In this document: positions 10,101-16,554 of the stretch, piece by piece | How positions within the stretch are numbered: position 1 is the stretch's first letter | Layout: the number at the start of each line of letters is the position of its first letter | The notes under the pieces: generated by a model | What the model was told of the DNA's origin: nothing | The model's database searches: none | The model's input: only the letters and a program-made list of their open reading frames with translations | Assembly (NCBI RefSeq): GCF_003992665.1 | Contig: NZ_RZMX01000010.1 | Span: forward strand, 1-46,542 | Reading direction: 5' to 3' | DNA length: 46,542 bases | Origin: Pelagibacterium montanilacus | GTDB lineage: Bacteria > Pseudomonadota > Alphaproteobacteria > Rhizobiales > Devosiaceae | Program-made: the position numbers and the translations under genes

Positions 10101-12360
10101 TGATCACATAGGTCAGCGACTGGCCCACCGCAGCACCGACCGCCTCGGACGTGCTTGTCTTGGTGACGGTGACGTCGGTGCGGGGGGTAACGGTGTAGTC
10201 CTCAGTCGAGATGTTGTTCTCGGTGTCGTCGTCGGGCGTCGCGAAGGAATAGGCAGAGGCCGTGTTCTGCTTGCTTCCCTCATCGCCGGGTCGCACCGTG
10301 ATCTCGACCGTTGGGCAATCATCGTTCGGAGTGCAGACCGGCAGCGTGGCGATCGTACAGTTCAGCGTCCGCGAATATCCGCTGCCGGTCAGCGGGTCAC
10401 ACGTCAGTTCTTCGACGTTTCCCAGAGAAATCTGGGGCGTGATGTTCCCAGGCTCGCCGCCGTTTTCCCCGACGATCTCCGTCAATTGATCGACGAGCCG
10501 CACATCCTCAGCAACGGCATCGCCGGCATTGACGATCTCGATCCGGAACGTGATCTCGTCCCCCGAAACGACCGTGTCATCCCCGACGACCGTCTTGGTA
10601 ACGTAGACATCCGCCCAGTTCCCTTCATTCGCACTGGTCAGGTCACCCGCATCCGCCGTGTTGTTGGTCGGATCGGCGTCCTCGCTTTCGAACTCGACCT
10701 CCATCTGGTTGTCCAGATCGCCCTCTTCGGTCACGAGCGCAGTCACCGTTATGGTGTCGGTCCACTGACCGATGCCCAGGGGCGCCGTCTCGTATTTTTC
10801 GGTTGTGCAGACGAGCGTGTCGGGGTTCACGATCGGATCCGTATCCGAAGGAGACGATCCCGACGTCGAAGAGACGCATGTCCAGTCGTCGGGAGCATCT
10901 ACCGCAGTGATCGCAAGCCCCGCGCTCGGCACATCGATAATGCTCACCGGCTCGCTGAACGGAAGGTTGCCATTGTTGCGGGCCCGCAGCGTGAACTCAT
11001 AGTCGTTGCCCACGGTAACCAGCCCACGCGGGGGCCCCTCTTTGTCGGCAACCAGGTCGATGCGGGGCACGTCGATCTGGGCACCGCCGTCATCGGCAGA
11101 ATTGTTGTCCTCGGCCCCCTCGTTCTCGCCGTCCGAGGATATCTCGGCGACGTTGGTGACCACCCCGCCACCAGTGTTGGTCGCCGCCGTCGTTTCGATC
11201 ATGATAGGATTGAGGAAATCGGCGTCCACACCGTCCAGGTAATTGCATTCGATCACCTGACCGTTCGCCTCACAGGTCCAGCCCTCACCCGCAATCACGT
11301 CTGCGATGTCGTAGTTTTCCGGCACCGTATCGGTGATCTGCGCAGCGCTCGGGACTGCCCCGGCCAGCGTTGGCTGCAGCGTGAAGGTGACTTGCTGTCC
11401 TTCAACGAGAACGCCCGATGGCGAGCGCGACTTGGTCAGCCCCAGGTCGGAGCCTTCCTGGATGTCGATAGCCGCCGTCATGATGTCGTTATCACTGATC
11501 GGATCGCGGGGCGTGGACCCGTCGACCTGCGCCTCCGCTGTCGCCGTCGATGCGTTGGCTGCGGTGACCTGCGTCGTGAAATCGAAATCTGCGGTTTCGT
11601 CTACCGCCAGATCTGCGAGATCGCAGGTAATGCGGCGATCGTTGATCGAGCAGGACGACGAGGGCGGGAACTGCACGTTGCGCGACAGCCCTACCGGCAC
11701 ATCCAGGATCAGTTGACCCTCTGTCGATTCGTCCGGTCCGTAGTTGGTCACCGCCGCCGAAAGCGTGACCATATCACCGGCCTGGACCGGAGACGGGTCC
11801 GCCGAAAGGGCCACGCCCAAATCCGCCCCGCGCTGCACGGTCGTCGTACGGCTGAAGTTCGGCCCGCCTTGGATCTGCGAGAAAAGAGTCGCTGCGCCCT
11901 GTTCCATATGCCGGAGGCTGACCACAGCCCCGATGTTACCTGCCGGTTGAATCACGGGCACGTCGCAAACCACGTCGACCGGAGCGGTGGTCGGGCTGGG
12001 TACGGTTTCGGGGGCCGGCGCGCAGTTCTCCAGTCCCGTTATCCCCACATAGATCGAGGGCTCGGGAATGGTGAAAGTCACTTCGGTTGCGGGGGTGGCG
12101 ATATTGCCGGCGTTGTCGATGCGCACGGTGTACTCGACCACCCCGCCCGCAGGCATTGGGGTAAAACCGGTATTGTTGACGTTGATCGCCCAGTTCGACT
12201 GCGCCATGGCCGGTCCTGCACCGGCGGCCAGAAGCACTCCGCTCGCGACCGCAAGCCTGCCAAACAGTCCCACCCCGGCTCTACCCGTTCGTACGCCGAA
12301 CGCATCGGTCAGAAAATCGAGGACAGCCGATGCCCGAGACAACAGGGAAAGTGGCGTCAT
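4114..12360 (-). CDS. Giant secreted/surface protein with DUF11 and DUF7507-type repeats
   Basis: The product has 2748 residues from the ATG at 12360; an upstream in-frame TTG (12396) has no ribosome site. An N-terminal signal peptide ends at PAMA, about residue 54. At least seven DUF11-type beta-sandwich repeats follow (about 60-1140), marked by motifs such as DLxVTK...VTNxGP...D. An SdrD B-like/Cna-B-like domain (about 1145-1230) comes next. Then come about eight repeats of the DUF7507 type (about 1450-2420), with SYTFVVTNTGN-like and LTQDDINAG-like signatures. A last DUF11 unit follows, then a second SdrD B-like domain with an Asp-rich loop DDRDGNGYQDEG (about 2557) and a short alpha/beta C-terminal domain (about 2650-2748) faintly like OmpA. 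The protein is strongly acidic with many DxD loops, suggesting calcium binding. It is first in an operon with the barrel protein and diverges from a LuxR-type gene. An adhesin or stalk role is inferred. Confidence 0.85.
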   Translation of the reverse strand: MTPLSLLSRASAVLDFLTDAFGVRTGRAGVGLFGRLAVASGVLLAAGAGPAMAQSNWAINVNNTGFTPMPAGGVVEYTVRIDNAGNIATPATEVTFTIPEPSIYVGITGLENCAPAPETVPSPTTAPVDVVCDVPVIQPAGNIGAVVSLRHMEQGAATLFSQIQGGPNFSRTTTVQRGADLGVALSADPSPVQAGDMVTLSAAVTNYGPDESTEGQLILDVPVGLSRNVQFPPSSSCSINDRRITCDLADLAVDETADFDFTTQVTAANASTATAEAQVDGSTPRDPISDNDIMTAAIDIQEGSDLGLTKSRSPSGVLVEGQQVTFTLQPTLAGAVPSAAQITDTVPENYDIADVIAGEGWTCEANGQVIECNYLDGVDADFLNPIMIETTAATNTGGGVVTNVAEISSDGENEGAEDNNSADDGGAQIDVPRIDLVADKEGPPRGLVTVGNDYEFTLRARNNGNLPFSEPVSIIDVPSAGLAITAVDAPDDWTCVSSTSGSSPSDTDPIVNPDTLVCTTEKYETAPLGIGQWTDTITVTALVTEEGDLDNQMEVEFESEDADPTNNTADAGDLTSANEGNWADVYVTKTVVGDDTVVSGDEITFRIEIVNAGDAVAEDVRLVDQLTEIVGENGGEPGNITPQISLGNVEELTCDPLTGSGYSRTLNCTIATLPVCTPNDDCPTVEITVRPGDEGSKQNTASAYSFATPDDDTENNISTEDYTVTPRTDVTVTKTSTSEAVGAAVGQSLTYVITAEVPDLGLSAARNVTITDTLPAGVRFLEAIPSAGSCGPGGPASGAIITTGVNDVLECNLGTIGNLGQQTVTITVVPTMDVFDADTPMAILNSVSVSTSTPEIDETNNSDDVSIEILPPEIDLEIQKVDGPDPVEIDTDTTYSITVINSGPSDATRIFVVDDLPESGLANPRVSSVPEGWDCDIEITDTSTPDSTVTCWADLLMAGSEVDIEIDMEAVARGRHTNTATVRSAETVAGYDTVEGNNVSNEDTTVRVKSDLMVTKSSSVSQIDLRDEFSWDIAVTAQQGDGLDVAEAVVLTDDFPEGMVLTQVPEILQPSETRSCTGGVNDTGIVCQLDEIGAGETVTVRIWVKVIAVDEPGDAVVNEVSVTTQSFEQNEDDNTAEGSVNTVQASSISGTIYRDFNADDILTGGQDTGIANVTVNVSGTALHDGETITASAQTDGNGDYTVSNIPPGTYTVSYDPGSISEDHLVEGSALPGTDSTANDPAGTIDDETTISEVVITTDVAGTDYDFTRIPTARIGLGKVATAAQFEEDGSYTITYTLTAENFSLEPVDNVVIEDDLDGPDRNFGTYTGDAGTPPEGSYTVTAVTGGAFGTLNTDFGGDAQQTLVSDGTLGVGESGTVSYTVHVNPAVPRTEGLSHTNQATISAQGRYSGQDSSSNDQLSDISNNTANPDPDNNGIGNETGNNTPTVVSPDFAPSISLDKTADFEPAGEVADVGDTITYTFVVTNTGNTPLIDVTVTDDLPGLSALDGPTQPLRLEPGEDATFTATYDLEQTDLNNDAVANTASAQGQWGENAGGEALTVSDTDEAEIDGLADPGLMIEKSVQSTTVSDPSSLGETITYQFTVTNTGNTDLTDVVVVDPLLGEISELDIGEMPRGGAAEVVAAPYAIDQDDIDAGRVDNEAYATGDYAAGTVESEPDDATQPVYQQPLVEISKDIDTDSLPEIPSAGDILTWTVTATNTGNVTLTDLVLTDPIAGAEISPASHPSVAPDGEVIFTVQAPITQEHINAGDVTNTASVSSEEGATDSDDETVALTQSPGIALTKQMITDLSVPREPGETLRYRFTITNTGNVPLDTLTLTDGLAGFVLDEGDETALADAVLQPQNAGDTIPEADTTIVVEGLFTLDQNDINAGEVVNTADVEAYPTVGSTDEPVTDTDQVETSLDRNPQIRLIKTITSQPEGVARVGDEVTYAFEIRNVGNVVLGEITLTETLEGAEISPSSWSGTLSPGERVDDVFTATYALTQDDINAGIVENQATVSGRGIGESGELVTVTDASGTAVDNDTATEVELETETGLEIVKSEETSLQTPPQAGDTIDYSFVVTNTGNITLYDVAITDPMISDDPLTTIDELQPGEGNAVTHGPVTYTIDQDDVQSGEVRNTATADGFTDAGNETPISSDSNEIVVELEQVPGLAIVKRQESDLGDPTEVGEEIDYYFDITNTGNIIIDDIEIVDEMLWTTPYAPDDRTLLPGEDLTVGPFTYALDADDIEREFVENQATVSATYDVGDGEQSIEDLSGPTNDTDEPLIVPTIPVAPELAIVKEAEFVGGGSSYTLVGDRIDFTFTVSNTGNVPVEDVSPEEISFAFDGTPAETEITEFDPPSATIARGESQVFTASYVLTQNDLNAGAGVTDGVVNTARATGTAIGLNDAESPVSSPEDSVVLTLSPQPPSDVVITKTTSRPMIHRGETIPFEIEVRNNSLSNAGDVTIVDRIPSGFVLVDGSASVDGVAFEPEIAGNEITFPDLPLGAEQRIEIGLVLRALPGTPPGRYRNLALGYDELGTPLGPQSVAEFEIVPDAVFDCSDIIGTVFDDRDGNGYQDEGEPGIPGVRLSTVRGTLVTTDAFGRFSIPCAAIPNANIGSNFVLKLDGGTLPTGFTLTTDNPAMVRVTPGKMVEVNFGVQVGRQIKIAVSDPAFDANATTPGAELEAGLGQLIALLAEQEAHLHVEYEAAGDQAMARSRMDRLVRAIRQRWAEAGAPYELVIDTTIGGR

Positions 12361-12480
12361 ATACAAATACCCGGAACCAGAAGACTGCGCGATCAATCAA
12401 GGGCAAAGCGCGCCCGGACCCGGACGTAGTTTCTCCCCGATCATAGAATACGGCGAAATCTTGCCTGTTCGACTGCGCGG

Positions 12481-12495
12481 TTAACCAGTTTTTAA
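12481..12495. promoter_or_regulatory. Perfect CtrA-binding consensus (TTAA-N7-TTAA)
   Basis: The bases read TTAA, seven bases, TTAA, followed by G. This matches exactly the site bound by the alphaproteobacterial cell-cycle regulator CtrA. It sits 121 bp upstream of the DUF11 gene start and 86 bp upstream of the LuxR gene start. TTAA is uncommon in DNA this GC-rich, which makes a chance match less likely. Binding itself is inferred. Confidence 0.55.
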
Positions 12496-12546
12496 GTATG
12501 CGCGAATCATATAGGCTTGCCCAAACTTGCCTAAGGCTTTGGGGGC

Positions 12547-12569
12547 ATCCGGACTACATGCGTCCGGAT
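12547..12569. promoter_or_regulatory. Inverted repeat before the LuxR-type gene (possible operator or RNA hairpin)
   Basis: The arms ATCCGGAC and GTCCGGAT are perfectly complementary, 8 bp each, with a 7-nt spacer. The repeat ends 11 bp before the chosen GTG start. It could be the binding site of the dimeric LuxR-type protein itself, or a hairpin limiting access to the weak ribosome site. It does not match the classical lux/tra box sequence. Confidence 0.5.
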
Positions 12570-12580
12570 TTGGGTTCATC

Positions 12581-13294
12581 GTGATCAGTTGGCTTTCCGA
12601 GACAGTGTCGTCGGCATGCGATGCCACGACGCGCAGCGAACTCCACGCCGTGGTGTCCACGGCGATCGACGCGCTGGGGTTTTCGAGTTTCAATCTCGCA
12701 GTGCTCAAGGCCGACAAGCGCGAGTTCATGACCGAGCCGACGCTCACCTCATGGACCTGGGACGAGCTCTCCCATTACGATGCCAATCAGTGGTATCTGC
12801 GCGACCCCCTGCTCGAGCGAGCCGCCTACGGAACCGAGCCGCTGATCTGGACGGCAAGCCAATGGGACGGGCAGCCTGAGCATGCCGACTACAGCAGCTT
12901 CATCAAGGCGCTCGGCCTGCGTGCGGGCGTGACCGTTCCCTTGCTTTGCAACAAGCCGGAACTCAGCGCCTTGACTGCGCTGTCATTTACCCGGGACAGT
13001 TTTTCAGAGCCCACGGCCCACGCACTCAAGATTCTCGGTGAAGTGGTCGCCGAAAAAACCTGCAGCCTCGGGATCACCCGCACACCGTCCCAGGCCGACA
13101 TCAATGCCTTGCGGTCGCTCTCTGACCAGCAGATGACGATTCTCGAATGGGCAAGGCAAGGTAAGTCCAACGCCGACATCGCGGTCATCACGAACCGCTC
13201 GAAGCGTTCTGTAGACTACCATATGTCGGAAATCTTGAGACGGCTGTCGGTTTCGAGCCGCGCCCAGGCCATCTCGATCTATTGCGGGCGGTGA
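12581..13294 (+). CDS. LuxR-family transcriptional regulator, quorum-sensing type (LuxR solo)
   Basis: The product has 237 residues from a GTG start; an in-frame TTG at 12527 would add 18 unlikely residues. The N-terminal half matches the autoinducer-binding domain, with Tyr66, Asp75-Pro76, Trp90 and Gly116 at the spacing of the TraR/LuxR ligand pocket. By ungapped alignment from Asp75, the position of TraR Trp57 is Glu62 here. The C-terminal part (about 172-237) is a LuxR-type helix-turn-helix with LSDQQMTILEWARQGKSNAD and VDYHMSEILRRL. No luxI-type synthase is encoded in the window, so this is a solo by local context. It is divergent from the DUF11 operon and convergent with the L,D-transpeptidase/autotransporter pair, and is the obvious candidate regulator of the block. 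The ligand, if any, is unknown. Confidence 0.88.
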   Translation: MISWLSETVSSACDATTRSELHAVVSTAIDALGFSSFNLAVLKADKREFMTEPTLTSWTWDELSHYDANQWYLRDPLLERAAYGTEPLIWTASQWDGQPEHADYSSFIKALGLRAGVTVPLLCNKPELSALTALSFTRDSFSEPTAHALKILGEVVAEKTCSLGITRTPSQADINALRSLSDQQMTILEWARQGKSNADIAVITNRSKRSVDYHMSEILRRLSVSSRAQAISIYCGR

Positions 13295-13333
13295 GCAGCG
13301 CTCTCCACCTCGCGGCGCCCGCAACCGGAAGGG

Positions 13334-13870
13334 TCAGAGACGAACGTGGACCGGAGAGCCGACGCCGGCGCGCGCAAACAGATCGAGGATATCGGCATTG
13401 AGCATGCGGATGCAGCCATAGGATACAAAGCCGCCGATCGAGGCGGGCGCATTGGTGCCGTGAATGGCGTAATCGCCCCCGGCAAGCGTCATGGCCGCCG
13501 CGCCCATCGGGTTTTCCGGCGCGCCGCCTGCAATCATCTCGGGAAGATGGGGATTGTCCCGCCTGATCTCGGCGGGCGGCACCCAGCCCGGCGCGACGAA
13601 TTTCGCCTCGACATAGGTCTGGCCGGTCCATTGCCGGTCGATCCGTCCCACCCCCACAGGGTAGCGGATGGCGGTCCTCTCATCGACAATCAGGTACAGC
13701 GTCCTGATCGAGGTCTCGACCACGATGGTGCCCGCCGCGAACCCGGTCGTGAGCGACACCAGATCCCCAGCCCGGACATCGGACGGCAAGGCCGCACAGA
13801 CCACCATCGCCATCCCGCCCAGGGCGTGAAGCCGTCGCGCCACCATAGGGAGTGCCAGCCGGCTCACCAC
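13334..13870 (-). CDS. L,D-transpeptidase (YkuD family), exported
   Basis: The product has up to 178 residues. An N-terminal hydrophobic signal region (about 13-34) is followed by a compact YkuD catalytic domain. The active-site pattern is HGTN (His137) ... SYGCIRM (Cys153), with the family's conserved Arg after the Cys. Such enzymes form 3-3 cross-links in peptidoglycan or attach proteins to it in the periplasm. The GTG start at 13870 lies inside the end of the upstream autotransporter gene (7-bp overlap), which implies translational coupling; an internal ATG at 13846 is a possible alternative. In Brucella, Agrobacterium and Coxiella, L,D-transpeptidases link barrel proteins to peptidoglycan. 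The overlap here makes a dedicated anchoring role attractive, but it is inference. Confidence 0.88.
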   Translation of the reverse strand: MVSRLALPMVARRLHALGGMAMVVCAALPSDVRAGDLVSLTTGFAAGTIVVETSIRTLYLIVDERTAIRYPVGVGRIDRQWTGQTYVEAKFVAPGWVPPAEIRRDNPHLPEMIAGGAPENPMGAAAMTLAGGDYAIHGTNAPASIGGFVSYGCIRMLNADILDLFARAGVGSPVHVRL

Positions 13871-15816
13871 GCGTAGCTGAGCGTGACGGCGCCGTCATAG
13901 CTGGCAGCATTTGCCGAGAAATCTCCACCGACCTGTGCGCCAAACGCCAGCCCGCCATCGAAAGAAAGTTCCATGCCCAGGTTCGCTTCGATCATATCGG
14001 CCTGCCCCCCTGCGCCCTGCACATCAAATTGCGAGCCGGCAATGGCCTGAAAGCTCGCCTCGAGGCTGTCCTGGGCGACGAGCGCATGGGTCCAGGCGAG
14101 CCCCGCGCCGAAATCGACCCGTCCGAAATCGGTTTCAATGCCGTGGTCGAGCCGAATGCCCAGTTCGGTAGCGAGGGCAATGCTGTGCTGGGCCTCGTAA
14201 CTCAGGCTGTATGTCGACACCCCGGCCAGCACCGTTTCCGAATAGGCCGGCGCATCGAAGGACTGGGCATTGATGCCCAGATAGGGCGTGAAAATGCCCA
14301 TCTGATAGCCTGCTTCGAGATCGGCGGCCAATGTATGGGCCTCGAACTCTGCGCCGAAGCGGTCAAGCCCGGCGATCGTCACGCTTCTCTCGGTGGAGAC
14401 CGTGCCATAGCCGTATCCGAGCGCAGCGGTCACATAGGCCGCGTCACGCTCGGCGCGCAAATGAACGGCGGCCTGCAGAAGGTCGCTTGTACCGGCTCCT
14501 GCATCGTCCTCGAGCGAATAGATCGACCGTGTCTTGCCGACCGCGAAGCCGACCGTGGTGTCGGCATTGAGAAAGAAGTCCACCCCCGCGACGATGCCGT
14601 AATTGTGCTCCGTCCGGTCGCGGCTCCCCACGTCATCATCGCCTGCGGTCAGCCCGTATCCTCCGAATCCTGACGTCCAGATATTCCACGCGGGCGGAGA
14701 TTGCGGCGGCAGGTCGAAAGCGGCGAACTCGGGCCGCACCGGCGCCACCGGAGCATAGCCCAGTGCACTGACCGTGTTGGACGCCGGGCCCGGTTGCCGG
14801 GTTGCCTGGGAACGTGGGCGGCTTGTGGAACGGGAGACGACGAGATCGAGGAAATTGCCCATCGCGCGCCGATTCGAAGGAGCCACCCCCGTCGCAACCT
14901 CCCCCGACAGCTGCGCCAGTGCCTCGCGCAATTCATCGAGGGTCAAGCTGGCCGCAAGGAGGGCAAACCCGGCCGGCAGAGTGCCGCCATCGGTCTCGAA
15001 CGCATCGAGCAGCGCGGCGATAGCCTCTGCGTTCTCGGTCACGGGCGTGTCGTCGTCTTCGGTGTCCAGCGCCTCCTCAAATGTGGTTGAGTCGAGCACG
15101 CACACGTTGATCGTGTTGGTGTCGAGCGTTACCGCGGCGTTCCGGGCCAGGGCTGCGCCACAATCAATCGTGGCCTCTGTCTGCAGGGAGATCGAGGTCA
15201 GCGCGACAATCTGCCCGACGAAGCTGGTCGTGGTTCCAATCGTTGCCGAACTGCCGACGCGAAAAAATACATTGCCACCATGGGCCCCGTTCTCGAGCAC
15301 GATTTCGGAGCCCGAGAGCGTTGTCAGGGTCGACCCGATATTGAAGATGAAGATGGAGTCCGGATTGCCGTTGCCATTGAGGGTCAGTGTCTCCCCCGCG
15401 CCCAGACCGGCCGAGGTATCGAAATTATAGACCCCCGGCAGCAACGTTCTGTTTCCCAGATTTTGGCCCGTCAGGTTCCCTCCCGAGGAGGTCGGCCGCG
15501 CCGCGAGGAAATTGTAAAGCGTGGTCAAATCCGCCTGGGCGCGCGCAGCAACTTCGTCGGTTATGAACGCGGTGCCGTTCAGCGTGATCCCCGTGCTGTC
15601 ATACGCAGTGCCGGGGCTCAAACCGACATTTCCGTCGATCGTCGTGCTTCCGGTGTTGGTAATTGTCGTTCCGGCCAGGATTGCGAAGCTGTCGAGGTCC
15701 TGGGCCCATATGGGCTCAATCGCGATCGAGCTGAACACCACAAAACCCAAGGGCAAGGCGGCAATGGAGCGGATGGGGCGTTTCGAAGAGATATCGATCG
15801 TGGGGGCGGCACGCAT
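13864..15816 (-). CDS. Autotransporter with DUF3494 (ice-binding-type) passenger
   Basis: The product has 650 residues from the ATG at 15816, which has a GAGG ribosome site; the upstream TTG at 15840 has none. A signal peptide ends at IWA (38). Residues about 42-245 form a DUF3494 beta-helix, recognised by FAILAGTTITNTGSTTIDGN, LLPGVYNF, SIFIFNIGSTLTT, GNVFFRVGSSATIG and ALARNAAVTLDTNTI. An acidic linker (about 250-285) and a helical segment ending in SNRRAMGNFLDLV precede an autotransporter barrel (about 375-650) that closes with the terminal aromatic residue in LSYAW. DUF3494 is the fold of bacterial ice-binding proteins and also occurs in adhesins. Here it is displayed at the cell surface by its own barrel. 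The L,D-transpeptidase gene overlaps its 3' end. Real ice binding cannot be judged from sequence; adhesion is the alternative. Confidence 0.88.
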   Translation of the reverse strand: MRAAPTIDISSKRPIRSIAALPLGFVVFSSIAIEPIWAQDLDSFAILAGTTITNTGSTTIDGNVGLSPGTAYDSTGITLNGTAFITDEVAARAQADLTTLYNFLAARPTSSGGNLTGQNLGNRTLLPGVYNFDTSAGLGAGETLTLNGNGNPDSIFIFNIGSTLTTLSGSEIVLENGAHGGNVFFRVGSSATIGTTTSFVGQIVALTSISLQTEATIDCGAALARNAAVTLDTNTINVCVLDSTTFEEALDTEDDDTPVTENAEAIAALLDAFETDGGTLPAGFALLAASLTLDELREALAQLSGEVATGVAPSNRRAMGNFLDLVVSRSTSRPRSQATRQPGPASNTVSALGYAPVAPVRPEFAAFDLPPQSPPAWNIWTSGFGGYGLTAGDDDVGSRDRTEHNYGIVAGVDFFLNADTTVGFAVGKTRSIYSLEDDAGAGTSDLLQAAVHLRAERDAAYVTAALGYGYGTVSTERSVTIAGLDRFGAEFEAHTLAADLEAGYQMGIFTPYLGINAQSFDAPAYSETVLAGVSTYSLSYEAQHSIALATELGIRLDHGIETDFGRVDFGAGLAWTHALVAQDSLEASFQAIAGSQFDVQGAGGQADMIEANLGMELSFDGGLAFGAQVGGDFSANAASYDGAVTLSYAW

Positions 15817-16368
15817 TCTGGAGCCTCGTTCTCTGAACAATCACCTATCTTGCACGTCGCGATTGCCAGATCAATTTTATTCACAGTATTTTTCCAAATA
15901 TACGAAATCAAACTATGTCCGTATTGGTGTCTTATTTTCTGAAGACTAAAATTACATCAAATAATTTTAACAACTCTACATGATCGTGGCAGACATTTAT
16001 TTCATCTAAAAAGCTATCCGCCGTCCCTAACGCCATATGGACATGAAGCATTCTCACAATCATGGGTACGCTGGGGCCAAGCGCGCCAAAAGGGCCGGCC
16101 CATCGTGTGCGGGCGAGCAGCCCCGCAAGCTCGCAGAGTTGCCAGCCATCCCGTGCCCGGCCAGTTCCCGGTATTTGCTGGCCATAACGATAGTCCGGCG
16201 CAGCGTCGGGGGCGCCGACCGCCAGCCCCGGCCCGTTTGCACGCGAGATGCCGACGCCGCTGCATCCACGCAAGTCCCCGAACCGGAGGCCGTGCAGCGT
16301 GCGGATCGGACGCACGCCGCCACTCGGTCCTGAGCGACACAACAAAGTGATGAAATATTTGAAAAGTA
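15817..16368. other. 552-bp gap: AT-rich autotransporter upstream region
   Basis: No gene is supported here. About 15850-16020 is strikingly AT-rich compared with the rest of the window and includes the inverted repeat TAAAATTA-N7-TAATTTTA (15947-15969). From about 16060 to 16330 the composition returns to GC-rich with no convincing ORF. The AT-rich part probably holds the autotransporter promoter (minus strand) and may attract a silencing protein of the MucR/Ros type. Confidence 0.5.
15947..15969. promoter_or_regulatory. AT-rich inverted repeat upstream of the autotransporter
   Basis: The arms are 8 bp, perfectly complementary and composed only of A and T, with a 7-nt spacer. The repeat lies 131 bp upstream of the autotransporter start in an AT-rich stretch. 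It is a candidate operator; the protein is unknown. Confidence 0.4.
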
Positions 16369-16443
16369 TGGTGGGTGTGACTGGGATTGAACCAGTGACC
16401 CCTGCCGTGTGAAGGCAGTGCTCTCCCGCTGAGCTACACACCC
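16369..16443 (-). tRNA. tRNA-Val (CAC anticodon)
   Basis: The minus strand reads GGGTGTG at the 5' end, pairing with CACACCC at the 3' end, followed by A and an encoded CCA (16369-16371). The D arm is AGCTC...GAGAGC. The anticodon stem CTGCC/GGCAG encloses loop TTCACAC, giving anticodon CAC for valine GTG codons. The T arm contains GGTTCAATCC. All stems close. Confidence 0.95.
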
Positions 16444-16554
16444 GCAGGCCGTTACCGCCAAAGTCTGGCCGCGATGGCGGCCGGCGGAGCCAGCGTTTCG
16501 TTCTGCCGACCGTGAGGTCGGCATTCCCGGCATGAGAAGGGCCGGTAAGAGAAA

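Larger units (their letters stand above)
12361..12580. promoter_or_regulatory. Divergent promoter region, DUF11 operon / LuxR gene
   Basis: These 220 bp separate the start codons of the two divergent genes. They contain a perfect CtrA-type box (12481-12495), a 23-bp inverted repeat next to the LuxR start (12547-12569) and the hexamer CTTGCC three times (near 12460, 12516 and 12525). No convincing -35/-10 pair could be chosen by eye. Confidence 0.6.

Noticed and set aside
4400..12000. Periodic sequence similarity suggestive of a tandem DNA repeat or CRISPR
   Set aside because: The periodicity comes from related but diverged protein repeats of about 110 residues. There are no short identical repeats with unique spacers.
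7321..12429. Long plus-strand ORFs (about 830 and 647 residues)
   Set aside because: They are antisense to the DUF11 gene. Their His/Arg/Val-rich composition is that of a shadow frame, with no recognisable domain.
12361..12580. Classical lux/tra box
   Set aside because: The only good inverted repeat has a different sequence and a 7-nt spacer, and does not match known boxes.
12470..13870. A luxI-type synthase next to the LuxR gene
   Set aside because: No ORF on either strand near the regulator shows LuxI-family residues.
15932..16441. Minus-strand ORF of 169 residues
   Set aside because: It covers the tRNA-Val gene and the AT-rich upstream region, and has no protein features.
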